DNA of 64,000 nt from JBDGYE01 sp039584255 (lineage in GTDB: Bacteria > Gemmatimonadota > Gemmatimonadetes > Palauibacterales > Palauibacteraceae). Below are positions 26,052 to 34,881 of the stretch, piece after piece. The notes under the pieces were generated by a model that saw nothing but the letters and a program-made list of their open reading frames with translations, did no database searches and was not told the DNA's origin. The stretch spans positions 10,309 to 74,308 of the forward strand of contig JBDGYE010000001.1 of assembly GCA_039584255.1 (NCBI GenBank), in the 5' to 3' direction. Every line of letters begins with the position of its first letter. Positions within the stretch are counted from its first letter, which is position 1. The translations under genes and the position numbers were made by a program.

Positions 26052-26714
26052 CTACCCGATCGGTACGCCGAACCCGAGCATGAACGACCACACGCGGCTC
26101 TTCACGCTGACCTCCGAGGCGTCAGACGAGTCGTTCAGGTTCGTGAGGCCCAGGTTATAGCGCACGTCGAGCTGGACCGTCAGTCGGCTGTACAGGAACT
26201 CGAAGCCGCCTCCGAACACCAGGCCGTATTCCGTCTTCTTCGTTTCAAGCTCGCCGTCGAGCAGGGGATCGTCACAGTCCAGGCTCAGGCTCACGCCTTC
26301 ATCCTCGCCGGTTGCCTGGCACCGCATCTCGAAGGCCACGGACGGCCCGGCGTACACCATGGGGTAGATCGGGCTCTCCCTCGAGCCGAGGCGGGCCATC
26401 AGGAGCATGGGGAGCTGGATGTAGTTCAGGTTCAGCTTGATCGCCGGGTCGTCGTCGCGCGACTTCGCCCCACGCTGCGAGTACAGTACCTCGGGCTGGA
26501 AGGCGAACACGCTGCCGATCCCGAACTGAGCGAAGATCCCGGCGAGGAAATCCGTCTGGCGGTCGAACCCGAAGTCGGGGTCGGCGGGATCGTCCACGCT
26601 CAGGTTGGCGACGTTGAGCCCGCCTTTCACGCCGAGTGTGGTTTGCGCACCCGCATCGGCGGGAGCCAGTGCGATCACCCAGGCGATCGTCAGCAGGGCC
26701 TTTGTATACCGCAT
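26052..26714 (-). CDS. PorT-type outer-membrane beta-barrel protein (paralog 2)
   Basis: A 220-residue barrel with signal peptide ending LAPADAGAQ. It opens TLGVKGGLNVANLSVDD, the usual start of OMP_b-brl_2 proteins, with later strands FQPEVLYSQRGA, YIQLPMLLM and VQLDVRYNLGLTNL, and terminal FMLGFGVPIG. Two cysteines (FEMRCQ and LDCDD) occupy the loop position where paralogs 1 and 3 also have cysteines. Start ATG 26714 with GGAGGGAG upstream. It begins 17 nt after the PLD-like gene, so they form an operon. Confidence 0.83.
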   Translation of the reverse strand: MRYTKALLTIAWVIALAPADAGAQTTLGVKGGLNVANLSVDDPADPDFGFDRQTDFLAGIFAQFGIGSVFAFQPEVLYSQRGAKSRDDDPAIKLNLNYIQLPMLLMARLGSRESPIYPMVYAGPSVAFEMRCQATGEDEGVSLSLDCDDPLLDGELETKKTEYGLVFGGGFEFLYSRLTVQLDVRYNLGLTNLNDSSDASEVSVKSRVWSFMLGFGVPIG

Positions 26715-26731
26715 GCTGCGACTCCCTCCGG

Positions 26732-29700
26732 TTACAGGGCTACCTTGACCCAACGGGCCATCTTCCACGTAAACCCCGTGTAGTAGGGCAGGTACTCGTT
26801 CAGCTGCTCCACGGAATCGAGGTAGGTGGCGGCTCCCGCGATTCCTATCGAATCGAAGAATCCGTTCATCGTGGCCCGGCCCGACAGTGCTACCGCGACC
26901 TCACCGTCCATCATCATCGACCGGTAGTCCTGGTTCGACGACCCGACGACGAAGTAGCCGGCGGACCGCGCCGCCAGCTCCGGTCCATACTCCTCATGCA
27001 TGTCGCGGACCATCTCGAAGAACGGATCCGCCAGCGTGAGGTTCAGCTGGCGCACGTCGCGGTATTCCCGCCGGGTGACGTGGTCCAGCGAGCGCTGGAT
27101 GATGAACTGGCGGGCGAACTCCGCGAACGCGGGAGACTGGAGGACGATGTCGAGCACCTCGCCGGTCACGAAGAAGTTGGTCTTGAGATGCAGCTTGGGC
27201 CGGACGACGCCCCCGAGCTCGTCCGACAGGTACTCGACTTCCCGGCCTTCCACGGCCTCGGCGAAGATCTTGTCCGCGTTCTCCATCACCGACATGAGGT
27301 CCGGGCCGACGGGCAGGACCTCCTGAAGCCAGGGATTCGATCGGAACCCTTCGGCGAAGGCCTGAATGCGCCCGGGCAGGTTGCCCACGTCTACATCGGT
27401 GTCGTACAACCCCGACTTCAGAAGCCCACCGACAGCCTCCAGCTCCGACCCGAGCTCGTGCTCGGCGATGATCAGCCGCTCGAACATCTCGTTGGCCCGC
27501 GACAGGGTCGCGAAGGCCTGCCCGGGCGCGTTCGCCTGCGAGGGGTGGATGATGAAGACGCGCACGCCGCGCAGGGCGCTGCCGGTCAGCATGGAGGCCC
27601 ACAGCGGGCTGTGGAACAGCGAGTCTGGATCGATGATCACCGTGCCCGGCGGCATGAGCGTATACAGGACCGCCTTCATCACGTTGATCGGCTTCATCAA
27701 GTAGCCGGTACCGTTGTGCAGCTGGATCGCCCTGGGCCTCACGCCTCCTTCGACCTGCGCCGCGTACTCCTCGACCTTCTCCCAGTAGTCCTCGGCGAAA
27801 GGTTTCGCCCGGAACGGCTCGGGGACCTCGTCCTCATCGAACCCCTGGCTCTCGAGCAGGGCCCGGGCCTGGTGCTTCACCTCGAGGGCCGCCGGGCCGC
27901 TGAGCACCAGCGCCCGGTCCTCCCAGTTCGGACCGATGTAGTGCTCGCCGACGCCCATCCCGCTGAACGTGGCCGAACCCCGGTACGGATCCTCCTCCGT
28001 GATGTCGTAGAACGAGATCTTGCGGTGGTCCCGGATCGCGTTGTCCGGCCATCCCCGGAGCGGGAGATACGAGTTCGCCCAGTACGAGATGTCGGCCGGG
28101 TTCGTGACGCTAACCTGCACCTTGATCCGGTTCTTGAGCCACTCCTCGCCGTACTGCCCCGCGCCCGCCTGAAGCCGCTCCGAGCTTGCCACGGCCTCAC
28201 GCAAGTCCGCCTGGGCCACCGTCAGCGAGTCCACCATCCACTCGAACCCGTCCGGCAGCTTGGGCAGGTGGTCCAGCGGCTTCTCGAGGACCGTCAGCCA
28301 GCGACGGGACTTCGCGATCTCGTAGTAATGTTGGTCGATGAAGATGAAGTAGGTCGGCATGTGGCCCACCTCATCGTACTCGCGCACCCGGTCCGCCAGG
28401 ACCTTCAGGTAATTCAACGTCATATGGAACGAGACCAGGTCCGGCTCGCCCTGTGCGTTCTTGCCCTTGTAGTCGTGAATCCACAGGACGTGGTAGTCCT
28501 CTGCCCGCTGGATCCCCATGTACAGCTCCCACTGGAACTGGAGCCCGAGAGCGTAGGACGCTCTGTTTCCTACCGAGAACTCCTCTCCGGTGGCCCGCTC
28601 GATGATCGCGTCGAGCTCGGCCTGCGTGTCGTGCTCCTCGGGCAGCAGGCCGTACTGGAGCGGGAGCCACACCAGCCGGTCGTCTCCCCACCATTCCTTC
28701 GACTGGGCCCGGGCCGCCTCGACCTCGTCGAGCACGGCCTGGAAGACGCGGCGCACGGCCTCGATCCGATCGGCCGGCACCGACGCGCTCGATTCTGCCC
28801 AGTCGGTGAATACCTGCATGGCTGCAAACGCCAGGCCGTTCGTGGTGTCGTTCTTCTTGTGCACGCCCAGGAGTCGGTCGTACGGAAGCAGGACCTCCTC
28901 CAGCAGGATCGCCCGCGCCATTTCGGCCGCCGCTTCGCCCGCCGGGGTAGCCCGGCCGAGCGAGACCGCCGCACCCGAGATCGCGATCGAGAAGGCCCGC
29001 GCGACCTCCGCATGGTACGCCCGGGTCTCTGCCTCAGCGCCGTGCGCACCTCCGAACAGGGGATCGGACGCAGCGAGCCGGGCCTGGATCTGCCTCGTGT
29101 CCTCGGTGAACGCGGCCACGGCCTGATCCCTGCGGCGGGCCGCCTGATCGAAATAGGGGACCGTGAGGCGGTTCACCCAATAAGAGGTCTCCCGCACGTT
29201 GGCGAGGGCAGGCTCGAGCGCCGGGTCGGAGAACCCGACAGGAGCCAGGTCCGGACGATCGGGTGAGACGGGGTACGCCATGTGGTTGGGCCGGGTCTTG
29301 CCGGCCCACTTCTGCCCGATCGGGAAGCTGAATCCGAAATTGAAGGAGTTGCCACGCGCGGGAAGCCAGTCGACGGTGACCAGGCCGCCGCGCGCGATGA
29401 CTCCGCCGCGCCGGAAGGGAATCGACGCGCGCAGCAGGAACGGGAGGCTTCCGTCGCGGAAGTTCCAATCGACACCCCCCGAGAGCCAGATCGCCGGGAT
29501 GCTGTAGAGGAATCTGGCTCCCCCATCGATCTCGCTGCCCCGCACGCCGCCGTACCCCTCCAGCAGCAGGGCCCCCAGCGCGACCACCGGGCTCAGGAGG
29601 TCCTTCCGGATCCCTGCGTTCAGGTAGGCCGTGAACTCCGACGCTTCGTCCTCGAAGTAGCCCCCGAGCGAAAGGCCCGCCTGGGGCTTGAGGGACAACG

Positions 29701-29815
29701 GCTGGCCCATCGAGACCGTCATGCCACCGTCGTCGGGGGAGAGCATCTCCTGAGCGCTGGCCTGAGGGGCGGCGATCACGGACGCGACGAGGAGGACCCC
29801 GGTCATCACTCGCAT
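26732..29815 (-). CDS. Giant exported phospholipase-D-like protein with barrel-like N-terminus
   Basis: About 1027 residues. A signal peptide (VLLVASVIAAPQASAQ) is followed by some 150 residues of short alternating strands (residues ~40-170, e.g. GLSLGGYFEDEASEFTAYL, SFNFGFSFPIGQKW), then a large helical region and a PLD catalytic part. The first catalytic motif is HRKISFYD (His597); the second is HLKTNFFV (His876), where the usual Asp is Val, followed by VVGSSNQDYRS. Likely a phosphodiesterase of lipids or nucleic acids outside the cytoplasm. No clear ribosome site at ATG 29815; an in-frame GTG lies at 29824. Unusually long for the family. Confidence 0.75.
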   Translation of the reverse strand: MRVMTGVLLVASVIAAPQASAQEMLSPDDGGMTVSMGQPLSLKPQAGLSLGGYFEDEASEFTAYLNAGIRKDLLSPVVALGALLLEGYGGVRGSEIDGGARFLYSIPAIWLSGGVDWNFRDGSLPFLLRASIPFRRGGVIARGGLVTVDWLPARGNSFNFGFSFPIGQKWAGKTRPNHMAYPVSPDRPDLAPVGFSDPALEPALANVRETSYWVNRLTVPYFDQAARRRDQAVAAFTEDTRQIQARLAASDPLFGGAHGAEAETRAYHAEVARAFSIAISGAAVSLGRATPAGEAAAEMARAILLEEVLLPYDRLLGVHKKNDTTNGLAFAAMQVFTDWAESSASVPADRIEAVRRVFQAVLDEVEAARAQSKEWWGDDRLVWLPLQYGLLPEEHDTQAELDAIIERATGEEFSVGNRASYALGLQFQWELYMGIQRAEDYHVLWIHDYKGKNAQGEPDLVSFHMTLNYLKVLADRVREYDEVGHMPTYFIFIDQHYYEIAKSRRWLTVLEKPLDHLPKLPDGFEWMVDSLTVAQADLREAVASSERLQAGAGQYGEEWLKNRIKVQVSVTNPADISYWANSYLPLRGWPDNAIRDHRKISFYDITEEDPYRGSATFSGMGVGEHYIGPNWEDRALVLSGPAALEVKHQARALLESQGFDEDEVPEPFRAKPFAEDYWEKVEEYAAQVEGGVRPRAIQLHNGTGYLMKPINVMKAVLYTLMPPGTVIIDPDSLFHSPLWASMLTGSALRGVRVFIIHPSQANAPGQAFATLSRANEMFERLIIAEHELGSELEAVGGLLKSGLYDTDVDVGNLPGRIQAFAEGFRSNPWLQEVLPVGPDLMSVMENADKIFAEAVEGREVEYLSDELGGVVRPKLHLKTNFFVTGEVLDIVLQSPAFAEFARQFIIQRSLDHVTRREYRDVRQLNLTLADPFFEMVRDMHEEYGPELAARSAGYFVVGSSNQDYRSMMMDGEVAVALSGRATMNGFFDSIGIAGAATYLDSVEQLNEYLPYYTGFTWKMARWVKVAL

Positions 29816-29868
29816 GCTATTCACCCATGGTTTTGGGACTCCTATCCAATCCTCTACCGGACCCCTCC

Positions 29869-30600
29869 TCAATCGACCCCCACCTCGAACCCGAACAGCG
29901 CTCGGAATCGGCTCCAGACGAACTTCGCGGCGAAACCCTCGTCGGGTCCCCCGAGGACATCTGTCACGCGCTGTGCGGGCTCGCTGCCCCACCCATAGCC
30001 GGCCCCGACTGTGAGCCGGGCATCCTTCACCATGAAGTCCGCCCCGAGGAACGCGGAATACAGATCTACCGTGGTGAGCGACAGGTCCGCTCGCTCGATG
30101 TCCTCAGTCAGACCTGACCGGTCCGTCGAGAACGAGGCGTATCCGACGACCGACTCCTTGAACGCGTATTCCAGTCCCAGGGCCCAGTTGAATACCTCGT
30201 CCGGACTGGACCAGGTCGGGCTGCCGCACCTCCTGCGGTATCTGCTGTACGTATTCTTCTCCCTTCATCACGACGTACGGATCGATTCGGTCAAACCATT
30301 CGCCGCTCGCGTTCAGGCGGGCCTTGCCGATCTGCCAGCCAAGGCCGAGAGCCACCGACAAGGGCGACTTGAACTCGGCCGGAAGGTCCGTCTGGACCGT
30401 CGCGCGCAGCACGGTCGTGTCCGCGGTGAACTCGGCGTCATTCACCCCGAGCTCCCCTGACCCTGTGATGTGCACGCTGGGCGTAGTCACCGCGAGCCCC
30501 GCGCTGACGGGTCCACTGCTGAAGTAGCCCCCGATCTTGGCCAGCGTGCGCAGGGCGGAGTACTTACCCCCCGTGTCGCCGTGGGGGTGGTTCTGCGCCC
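29869..30600 (-). pseudogene. Truncated, frameshifted outer-membrane channel gene (FadL/OMPP1-like)
   Basis: On the minus strand one frame reads YSALRTLAKIGGYFSSGPVS then AGLAVTTPSVHITGSGELGV and RLNASGEWFDRIDPYVVM; near 30215 the frame shifts and continues PDEVFNWALGLEYAFKESVV, ending ALFGFEVGVD-stop at 29869. These are strands of a FadL/OMPP1-like channel's C-terminal half. No start, signal peptide or N-terminal half exists; the sequence stops being recognisable at about 30600, where the BrnT/BrnA module begins. One extra base near GTCCAGTCC would explain the shift. The PLD gene begins 45-54 nt further on. Confidence 0.72.
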
Positions 30601-30641
30601 CGTCGTGTGGGTGGCGCGTGCAGAGTGACTCCGGGCGCGTG

Positions 30642-30962
30642 TTAGACATCAGCCTTGGCCCGGGTTCGCTTTCTCCCTCGCTCTCGCGCAACGCGCTCGG
30701 CCAGGAAGACCTTGAGCAGGCTCTGGTATGGAACGTCGCGTTCGTTCGCGAGTGCCTTGAGTTCCTCGAGCAGGGCTTTCGGCAGACGGAGCGATATCGT
30801 CTGGGTAGATGGCTTGAGCGCCGGGAAGGAGCCCGAAACCGACTTCTCCCAATCGAAGAAGTCCACGACATCGTGTTCGGCCCAGAAATCCCGCTCCGCG
30901 TCCTCGGTGCGGAACTTCGGCATGCTCTCCTTCACCACGGGCTTCTTCTCACGCTCGCTCAT
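30642..30962 (-). CDS. brnA: BrnA-type antitoxin
   Basis: A 106-residue antitoxin. The N-terminal half (MPKFRTEDAERDFWAEHDVV) is the BrnA-type toxin-binding region; the C-terminal half QTISLRLPKALLEELKALA is a ribbon-helix-helix DNA-binding domain. It overlaps the toxin stop by 14 bp and comes second in the operon, as usual for brnTA. The Arg/Lys-rich tail (RERGRKRTRAKADV) is probably not structured. Confidence 0.87.
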   Translation of the reverse strand: MSEREKKPVVKESMPKFRTEDAERDFWAEHDVVDFFDWEKSVSGSFPALKPSTQTISLRLPKALLEELKALANERDVPYQSLLKVFLAERVARERGRKRTRAKADV

Positions 30963-31254
30963 ACACCCTCCGCTCGCGACGGCTCATCGGTCGCGCTGAG
31001 ATCACCCGGATCAGGGTTCCGCGGATCGTGAACACGATAGTCAGCAATCTGCCGTCGGCTGTCTGCCCCAGAGCCGCAAACCGTGGCTCGCGCTGGGAGT
31101 GTCTCGGGTCCGCGGCTATCAGTACGGGGCGTTGGAAGAAGACCTGCTCGCACTCAGCCGCCGAGACCGGGTGGCGCTCCCGGCTCTTGTCTATGTTTCC
31201 AGCATCCCACTCAAAGCCGGTGCACGCCGTGAGTTCCTTAGGCCACTCACCCAT
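30949..31254 (-). CDS. brnT: BrnT-type toxin
   Basis: A 101-residue RelE-fold ribonuclease toxin. Diagnostic pieces are FEWDAGNIDKSRERH at the start, SAAECEQVFFQRP, FAALGQTADGRLLTIVFT and the C-terminal ISARPMSRRERRVYE, all typical of BrnT. Promoter elements end 6 nt before the ATG and no ribosome site is visible, so its message is predicted to be leaderless. The module abuts a truncated outer-membrane channel gene. Confidence 0.9.
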   Translation of the reverse strand: MGEWPKELTACTGFEWDAGNIDKSRERHPVSAAECEQVFFQRPVLIAADPRHSQREPRFAALGQTADGRLLTIVFTIRGTLIRVISARPMSRRERRVYERA

Positions 31255-31260
31255 AGTTTG

Positions 31261-31289
31261 AGTATATAATCACCATATACGTCTGTCAA
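31261..31289 (-). promoter_or_regulatory. Leaderless consensus promoter of brnTA
   Basis: On the minus strand a perfect TTGACA (31284-31289), exactly 17 bp, then TATACT (31261-31266), followed by 6 nt and the ATG. An inverted repeat GTATA-N7-TATAC spans the spacer and -10 box and is the candidate BrnA operator. It is the strongest sigma-70-like promoter seen in the window. Confidence 0.75.
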
Positions 31290-31437
31290 CGGTGTTCTGA
31301 ACATCCTTGCGGGGGTTGCTCTGCCTCCCGGATCACGACCCCAGCATGAGCCCCCCCTGAGTCCTACAGGTTGACGCCAAAATGTTTTCCATTATTGTTT
31401 AACTATAGTGTCAAACTCTCTGGACAGGATCGGGAAC

Positions 31438-32106
31438 GTGACGACACAGGATACAGAGTCGCGAACGATGGCAGACTCCGAGGCGGCCGACACCGAGGCC
31501 CGCATCTTCGAGGCGGCGCTCAGGGTGTTCGCCCGCAAGGGCAGAGACGGGGCGCGCATGCAGGAGATCGCGGATGAGGCTGGAATCCACCGTCCGCTGC
31601 TGCACTACTACTTCCGAACCAAGCAGCAGCTCTTCGAAGCGTGCTTCACGCACATGTTCGGCCAGTTCATGGAGAGCTTCGAGGTGCCAACGGTCGAGGA
31701 CGCCCCGTTCTCCGAGATCCTGCGGGGCTTCATAGACCACTACGTAGACAACGTCCGCGAGCACCAGGACATGGCGATGATGATCGTGGCGGAGAACCTG
31801 AGTGGCAGCACGCTGTTGGGCGAGCACCTGGCCCGTGCCTTCGCCACCAGGGGTTCCCCGCAGCAGCGGATGGAGGAGGCGATCCTGCGGGCGGCCGAGA
31901 AGGGCGAGATCCGGGCCGTCGACCCGAAGCAGACCATGCTTACCATCGTCTCGGCCTGCGTCTTCTTCTTCGTCTCGCTCCCCACGGTCCGGATGCTCAA
32001 CCCGCTCGCCCGCGAGGACTTCGACGCCTTCGTCGAGGCCCGCAAGGAGCATGTGTTCGAGGTGGTCTACTACGGGCTGGCGAGCCGGGAGGTGTCCGAT
32101 GCGTAG
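31438..32106 (+). CDS. TetR/AcrR-family regulator of the RND efflux operon
   Basis: A 222-residue repressor with HTH ARIFEAALRVFARKGRDGAR and IADEAGIHRPLLHYYFRTKQ; the rest is the helical effector domain with a hydrophobic stretch near ACVFFFVSLPTV. Starts are possible at GTG 31408, GTG 31438 or ATG 31468; 31438 follows an AGGA-like site. Its stop overlaps the ATG of the outer-membrane factor, so it is the first gene of the efflux operon and probably autoregulates it. The AT-rich upstream stretch contains the palindrome ACTATAGT (31402-31409), a candidate operator. Confidence 0.9.
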   Translation: MTTQDTESRTMADSEAADTEARIFEAALRVFARKGRDGARMQEIADEAGIHRPLLHYYFRTKQQLFEACFTHMFGQFMESFEVPTVEDAPFSEILRGFIDHYVDNVREHQDMAMMIVAENLSGSTLLGEHLARAFATRGSPQQRMEEAILRAAEKGEIRAVDPKQTMLTIVSACVFFFVSLPTVRMLNPLAREDFDAFVEARKEHVFEVVYYGLASREVSDA

Positions 32107-33658
32107 CCGAAGGCGTTTACGGGGCTCGGTAGTTCTCGCGGCGACCTGGACCGTCCTCGCCTCCGGCTGCTCCTTCGCCCCGGAACCCAGGGAGCCGGTC
32201 GTCGTTCGGAATCTGCCCGAGGGATTCGCGGCGGCTCCCGACAGCACACCCGAGGCGGCCCGCGAGGCGGAGCGCTGGTGGACGGTCTACAACGATCCGG
32301 TGCTGGAGCGGCTCGTCGACACCGCCCTCGCAGCGAACCTCGATCTGCGGGAGGCCGTCGCCCGCGTCGAGGAGGTGCGCCAGCGTTACCGGATCGCCCG
32401 CGCGGACCTGTACCCGTCGCTCGGGCTGTCCGCCGACGCGACCTACACCGACGCGCCGACCAACACCGGCTTCGCGGGCGAGATCGGCGACGGAGACGGG
32501 GACGGGGGCGCGCCGCCGGGAGGGATAGCCTTCCCGGATCGTTTCAAGTACTGGACCTACAGCGCGGCCCTTGGGTTCTCGTACGAGCTCGACTTCTGGG
32601 GCCGGGCACGAAACGATACCAAGGCCGCCGTGAGCGACTTCCTGGCCTCGGAGGGTGACTACGAGACTGCCCGCCTGGCGGTGATCGCCACGACGGTGTC
32701 TACCTACTTCGAGTTCGTCGAGCTGGAGCGGAGCGTAGAGCTCACCCGGCTCAGCGTCGACCTTCTCGACGAGCGGGCCGACCTCACGAACGAGCGCTAC
32801 TACCGGGGACTGGTCACCACCTTCGAGCTGTACGGCATCCAGTCGCTGTTCCGGAACACGCAGGCCGCGCTTCCCGTGCTCGAGAGTCGGCTCGAGGAAG
32901 CGAAGGGCCGACTGGCAGTGCTACTCGGCCGCTACGCCGGTCAGATCGATGAGCTGCTTGGCGAGGAAACGGCCCCGGCCATCGTGCTGGACCCCGTACC
33001 GCCCGAGTTGCCCGCCTCCCTGCTCGAGGGGCGGCCCGACGTGTGGGCGGCATGGCAGCGCATGGAGGCTGCCCGCTACCGCATCGGAGCGAGAAAGGCG
33101 CAGCTCTACCCCGCGATCCGTCTCGACGCGAGCGTGGGACTTCAGTCGGGCGAGATCAACGACCTGTTCCGGGTCGACCAGTACTTCCTCAACCTCGTCG
33201 GCGGCTTGCTCCAGCCGATCTTCCAGGGCGGGCGGCTGCGCGCGAACGTGGGCGTCGCCGAGGCCCGATTCCAGGCTTTTGCGGCGGCCTACGTGCGCAC
33301 GGTGCTCACCGCGTTCAAGGAGGTACAGACGAGCCTGGTAAACCTGGAGAAGCAGGGCGAGCGCTACGAGCTCCTGCGGCGTCAGCTCGCGTCGGCGCAG
33401 GGGTCGGTGGACTTCCAGCTCCGCTCGTTCCAGCGGGGAGTGGGTGACTACCTGGAGTACCTGGACGCACGGCAGAACCTGGCCAGCACCGAGACCAACC
33501 TGGCCACCGCCGAGCGGGCGCTGGCCGAGGCGCGGCTCACGGTCCATCGAGCCCTCGGCGGCGCCTGGGTGGTCGACGAGGATCCGAGCCAGGGCGTGCA
33601 GGATGCGTTCGAGCGCATGGATGACGTGATGTTCCGGTCCGAGGAGGTGGGGCGATGA
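32099..33658 (+). CDS. Outer-membrane efflux factor, lipoprotein (TolC/OprM type)
   Basis: A 519-residue outer-membrane duct of a tripartite RND pump. A lipoprotein signal (ATWTVLASGC) is followed by WWTVYNDPVLERLVDTAL and the paired helical repeats of OprM/NodT proteins, with SYELDFWGRARND and later LLEGRPDVWAAWQRMEAARY and LLQPIFQGGRL. GGGAGG 6 nt before ATG 32099 sets the start inside the end of tetR. The stop overlaps the MFP start (ATGA). Confidence 0.93.
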   Translation: MRSRRRLRGSVVLAATWTVLASGCSFAPEPREPVVVRNLPEGFAAAPDSTPEAAREAERWWTVYNDPVLERLVDTALAANLDLREAVARVEEVRQRYRIARADLYPSLGLSADATYTDAPTNTGFAGEIGDGDGDGGAPPGGIAFPDRFKYWTYSAALGFSYELDFWGRARNDTKAAVSDFLASEGDYETARLAVIATTVSTYFEFVELERSVELTRLSVDLLDERADLTNERYYRGLVTTFELYGIQSLFRNTQAALPVLESRLEEAKGRLAVLLGRYAGQIDELLGEETAPAIVLDPVPPELPASLLEGRPDVWAAWQRMEAARYRIGARKAQLYPAIRLDASVGLQSGEINDLFRVDQYFLNLVGGLLQPIFQGGRLRANVGVAEARFQAFAAAYVRTVLTAFKEVQTSLVNLEKQGERYELLRRQLASAQGSVDFQLRSFQRGVGDYLEYLDARQNLASTETNLATAERALAEARLTVHRALGGAWVVDEDPSQGVQDAFERMDDVMFRSEEVGR

Positions 33659-34881
33659 GCGGGAGGAACAGATTCTCAGCCTGGTTCGGAGGTCTAAGCC
33701 CTCTCCTCAAGGCGCTTGTGATCCTGGGGGTCGGGGTCTTCGGCTTCGCGCTGCTCATGGTTCTGAGACCGCGCCCGGCTCAGCAGGAGCCGCCGCGCCG
33801 CCTGCCCCTCGTGGTGACGATCCCGGCCGACGTCCGGTCCGGGAACCTGACGATCCGGGGGAACGGCACCGTGCGGCCTCGCAGCGAGATCACCCTCTCG
33901 CCACAGGTCGCCGGGCGGGTAGAGTGGGTAGCTCCATCCCTGGCATCCGGCGGCCACTTCCAGCAGGGGCAAGTGCTGCTCCGGATCGAGTCGGACGACT
34001 ACGAGAACGCTGTCGAGAGCGCCGCCGCCGAGGTCGCCCAGCGCCAGGTGGACGTCCTGGAAGCCGAGGAACGGCGCGAGCTGGCGCTCGAGGAGTACGA
34101 TCGGCTGCGACAGCGGGAGGGGATCGAGACCCCACCCGATTCGGGTGAGCTTGGCAGCCTAATCTTCCGCGAGCCCCAGCTCCGGGCGGCCGAGGCCTCG
34201 CTACGCCGGGCCGAGGCGCGACTGGAGGACGCCCGCCTGTCGCTGGATCGGACCCGGATCCGGGCGCCGTTCGACGGCGTAGTGCGGTCGAAGTCGGTCG
34301 ACGTCGGGCAATACGTTGCCCCGGGCCAGGTAATGGCCGCGCTGTACGACTCGAACGAAGTCGAGATCGTCGTGCCCCTCACCGACTCTGAGGCATCGCT
34401 GGTGGAGGGGTTGTGGGAGACCGCGGCGGGCGATCGCGAGTCCGCCATCCCGGCCACGGTTCGCGCCGAGTTCGGCGGCCGGACCTACACCTGGGGCGGC
34501 TACGTGGATAGAGCCGAAGCGGCGCTGAACCCGGAGACCCGGACGGTAGACGTCGTTGTCCGGATCCCCGATCCCTTTTTGAGCGACGACTCGGGACGCC
34601 CGCCGCTGCTGCTCGGCACCTATGCCGACGTGGACATCCAGGGTGCCGCCGTGGGGAGATACCTGGTCGTTCCGCAGGCGGCCTTCCGTGACGGCCGCGA
34701 AGTCTGGGTCGTACGCGAGGACACGCTTCTCGTCATCGCACCCGCGGCCCTCATCCAGGAAGTGGATGGCGAGGTGTTCGTCGAGGCGGGAGTGCGGCAG
34801 GGCGAACCGGTCGTGGTCAGTCCGATCGACGTGGTTACGAACGGGATGACCGTCCGCATCGTGGAAGGCGGTGGGCCGTGA
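33655..34881 (+). CDS. RND efflux periplasmic adaptor (membrane fusion protein)
   Basis: A 408-residue HlyD/AcrA-type adaptor linking pump and duct. One N-terminal anchor helix (LLKALVILGVGVFGFALLMVL) precedes the lipoyl half-motif (GNGTVRPRSEITLSPQVAGR), a coiled coil (about residues 120-190) and the second half-motif TRIRAPFDGVVRSKSVDVGQ. The C-terminal beta-barrel and membrane-proximal domains follow. It overlaps both neighbours (ATGA and GTGA), so stoichiometric translation is likely. Confidence 0.93.
   Translation: MSGRNRFSAWFGGLSPLLKALVILGVGVFGFALLMVLRPRPAQQEPPRRLPLVVTIPADVRSGNLTIRGNGTVRPRSEITLSPQVAGRVEWVAPSLASGGHFQQGQVLLRIESDDYENAVESAAAEVAQRQVDVLEAEERRELALEEYDRLRQREGIETPPDSGELGSLIFREPQLRAAEASLRRAEARLEDARLSLDRTRIRAPFDGVVRSKSVDVGQYVAPGQVMAALYDSNEVEIVVPLTDSEASLVEGLWETAAGDRESAIPATVRAEFGGRTYTWGGYVDRAEAALNPETRTVDVVVRIPDPFLSDDSGRPPLLLGTYADVDIQGAAVGRYLVVPQAAFRDGREVWVVREDTLLVIAPAALIQEVDGEVFVEAGVRQGEPVVVSPIDVVTNGMTVRIVEGGGP

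Noticed and set aside
26636..29266. 876-codon plus-strand frame
   Set aside because: Antisense to the PLD-like gene; His/Arg/Val-rich shadow composition.
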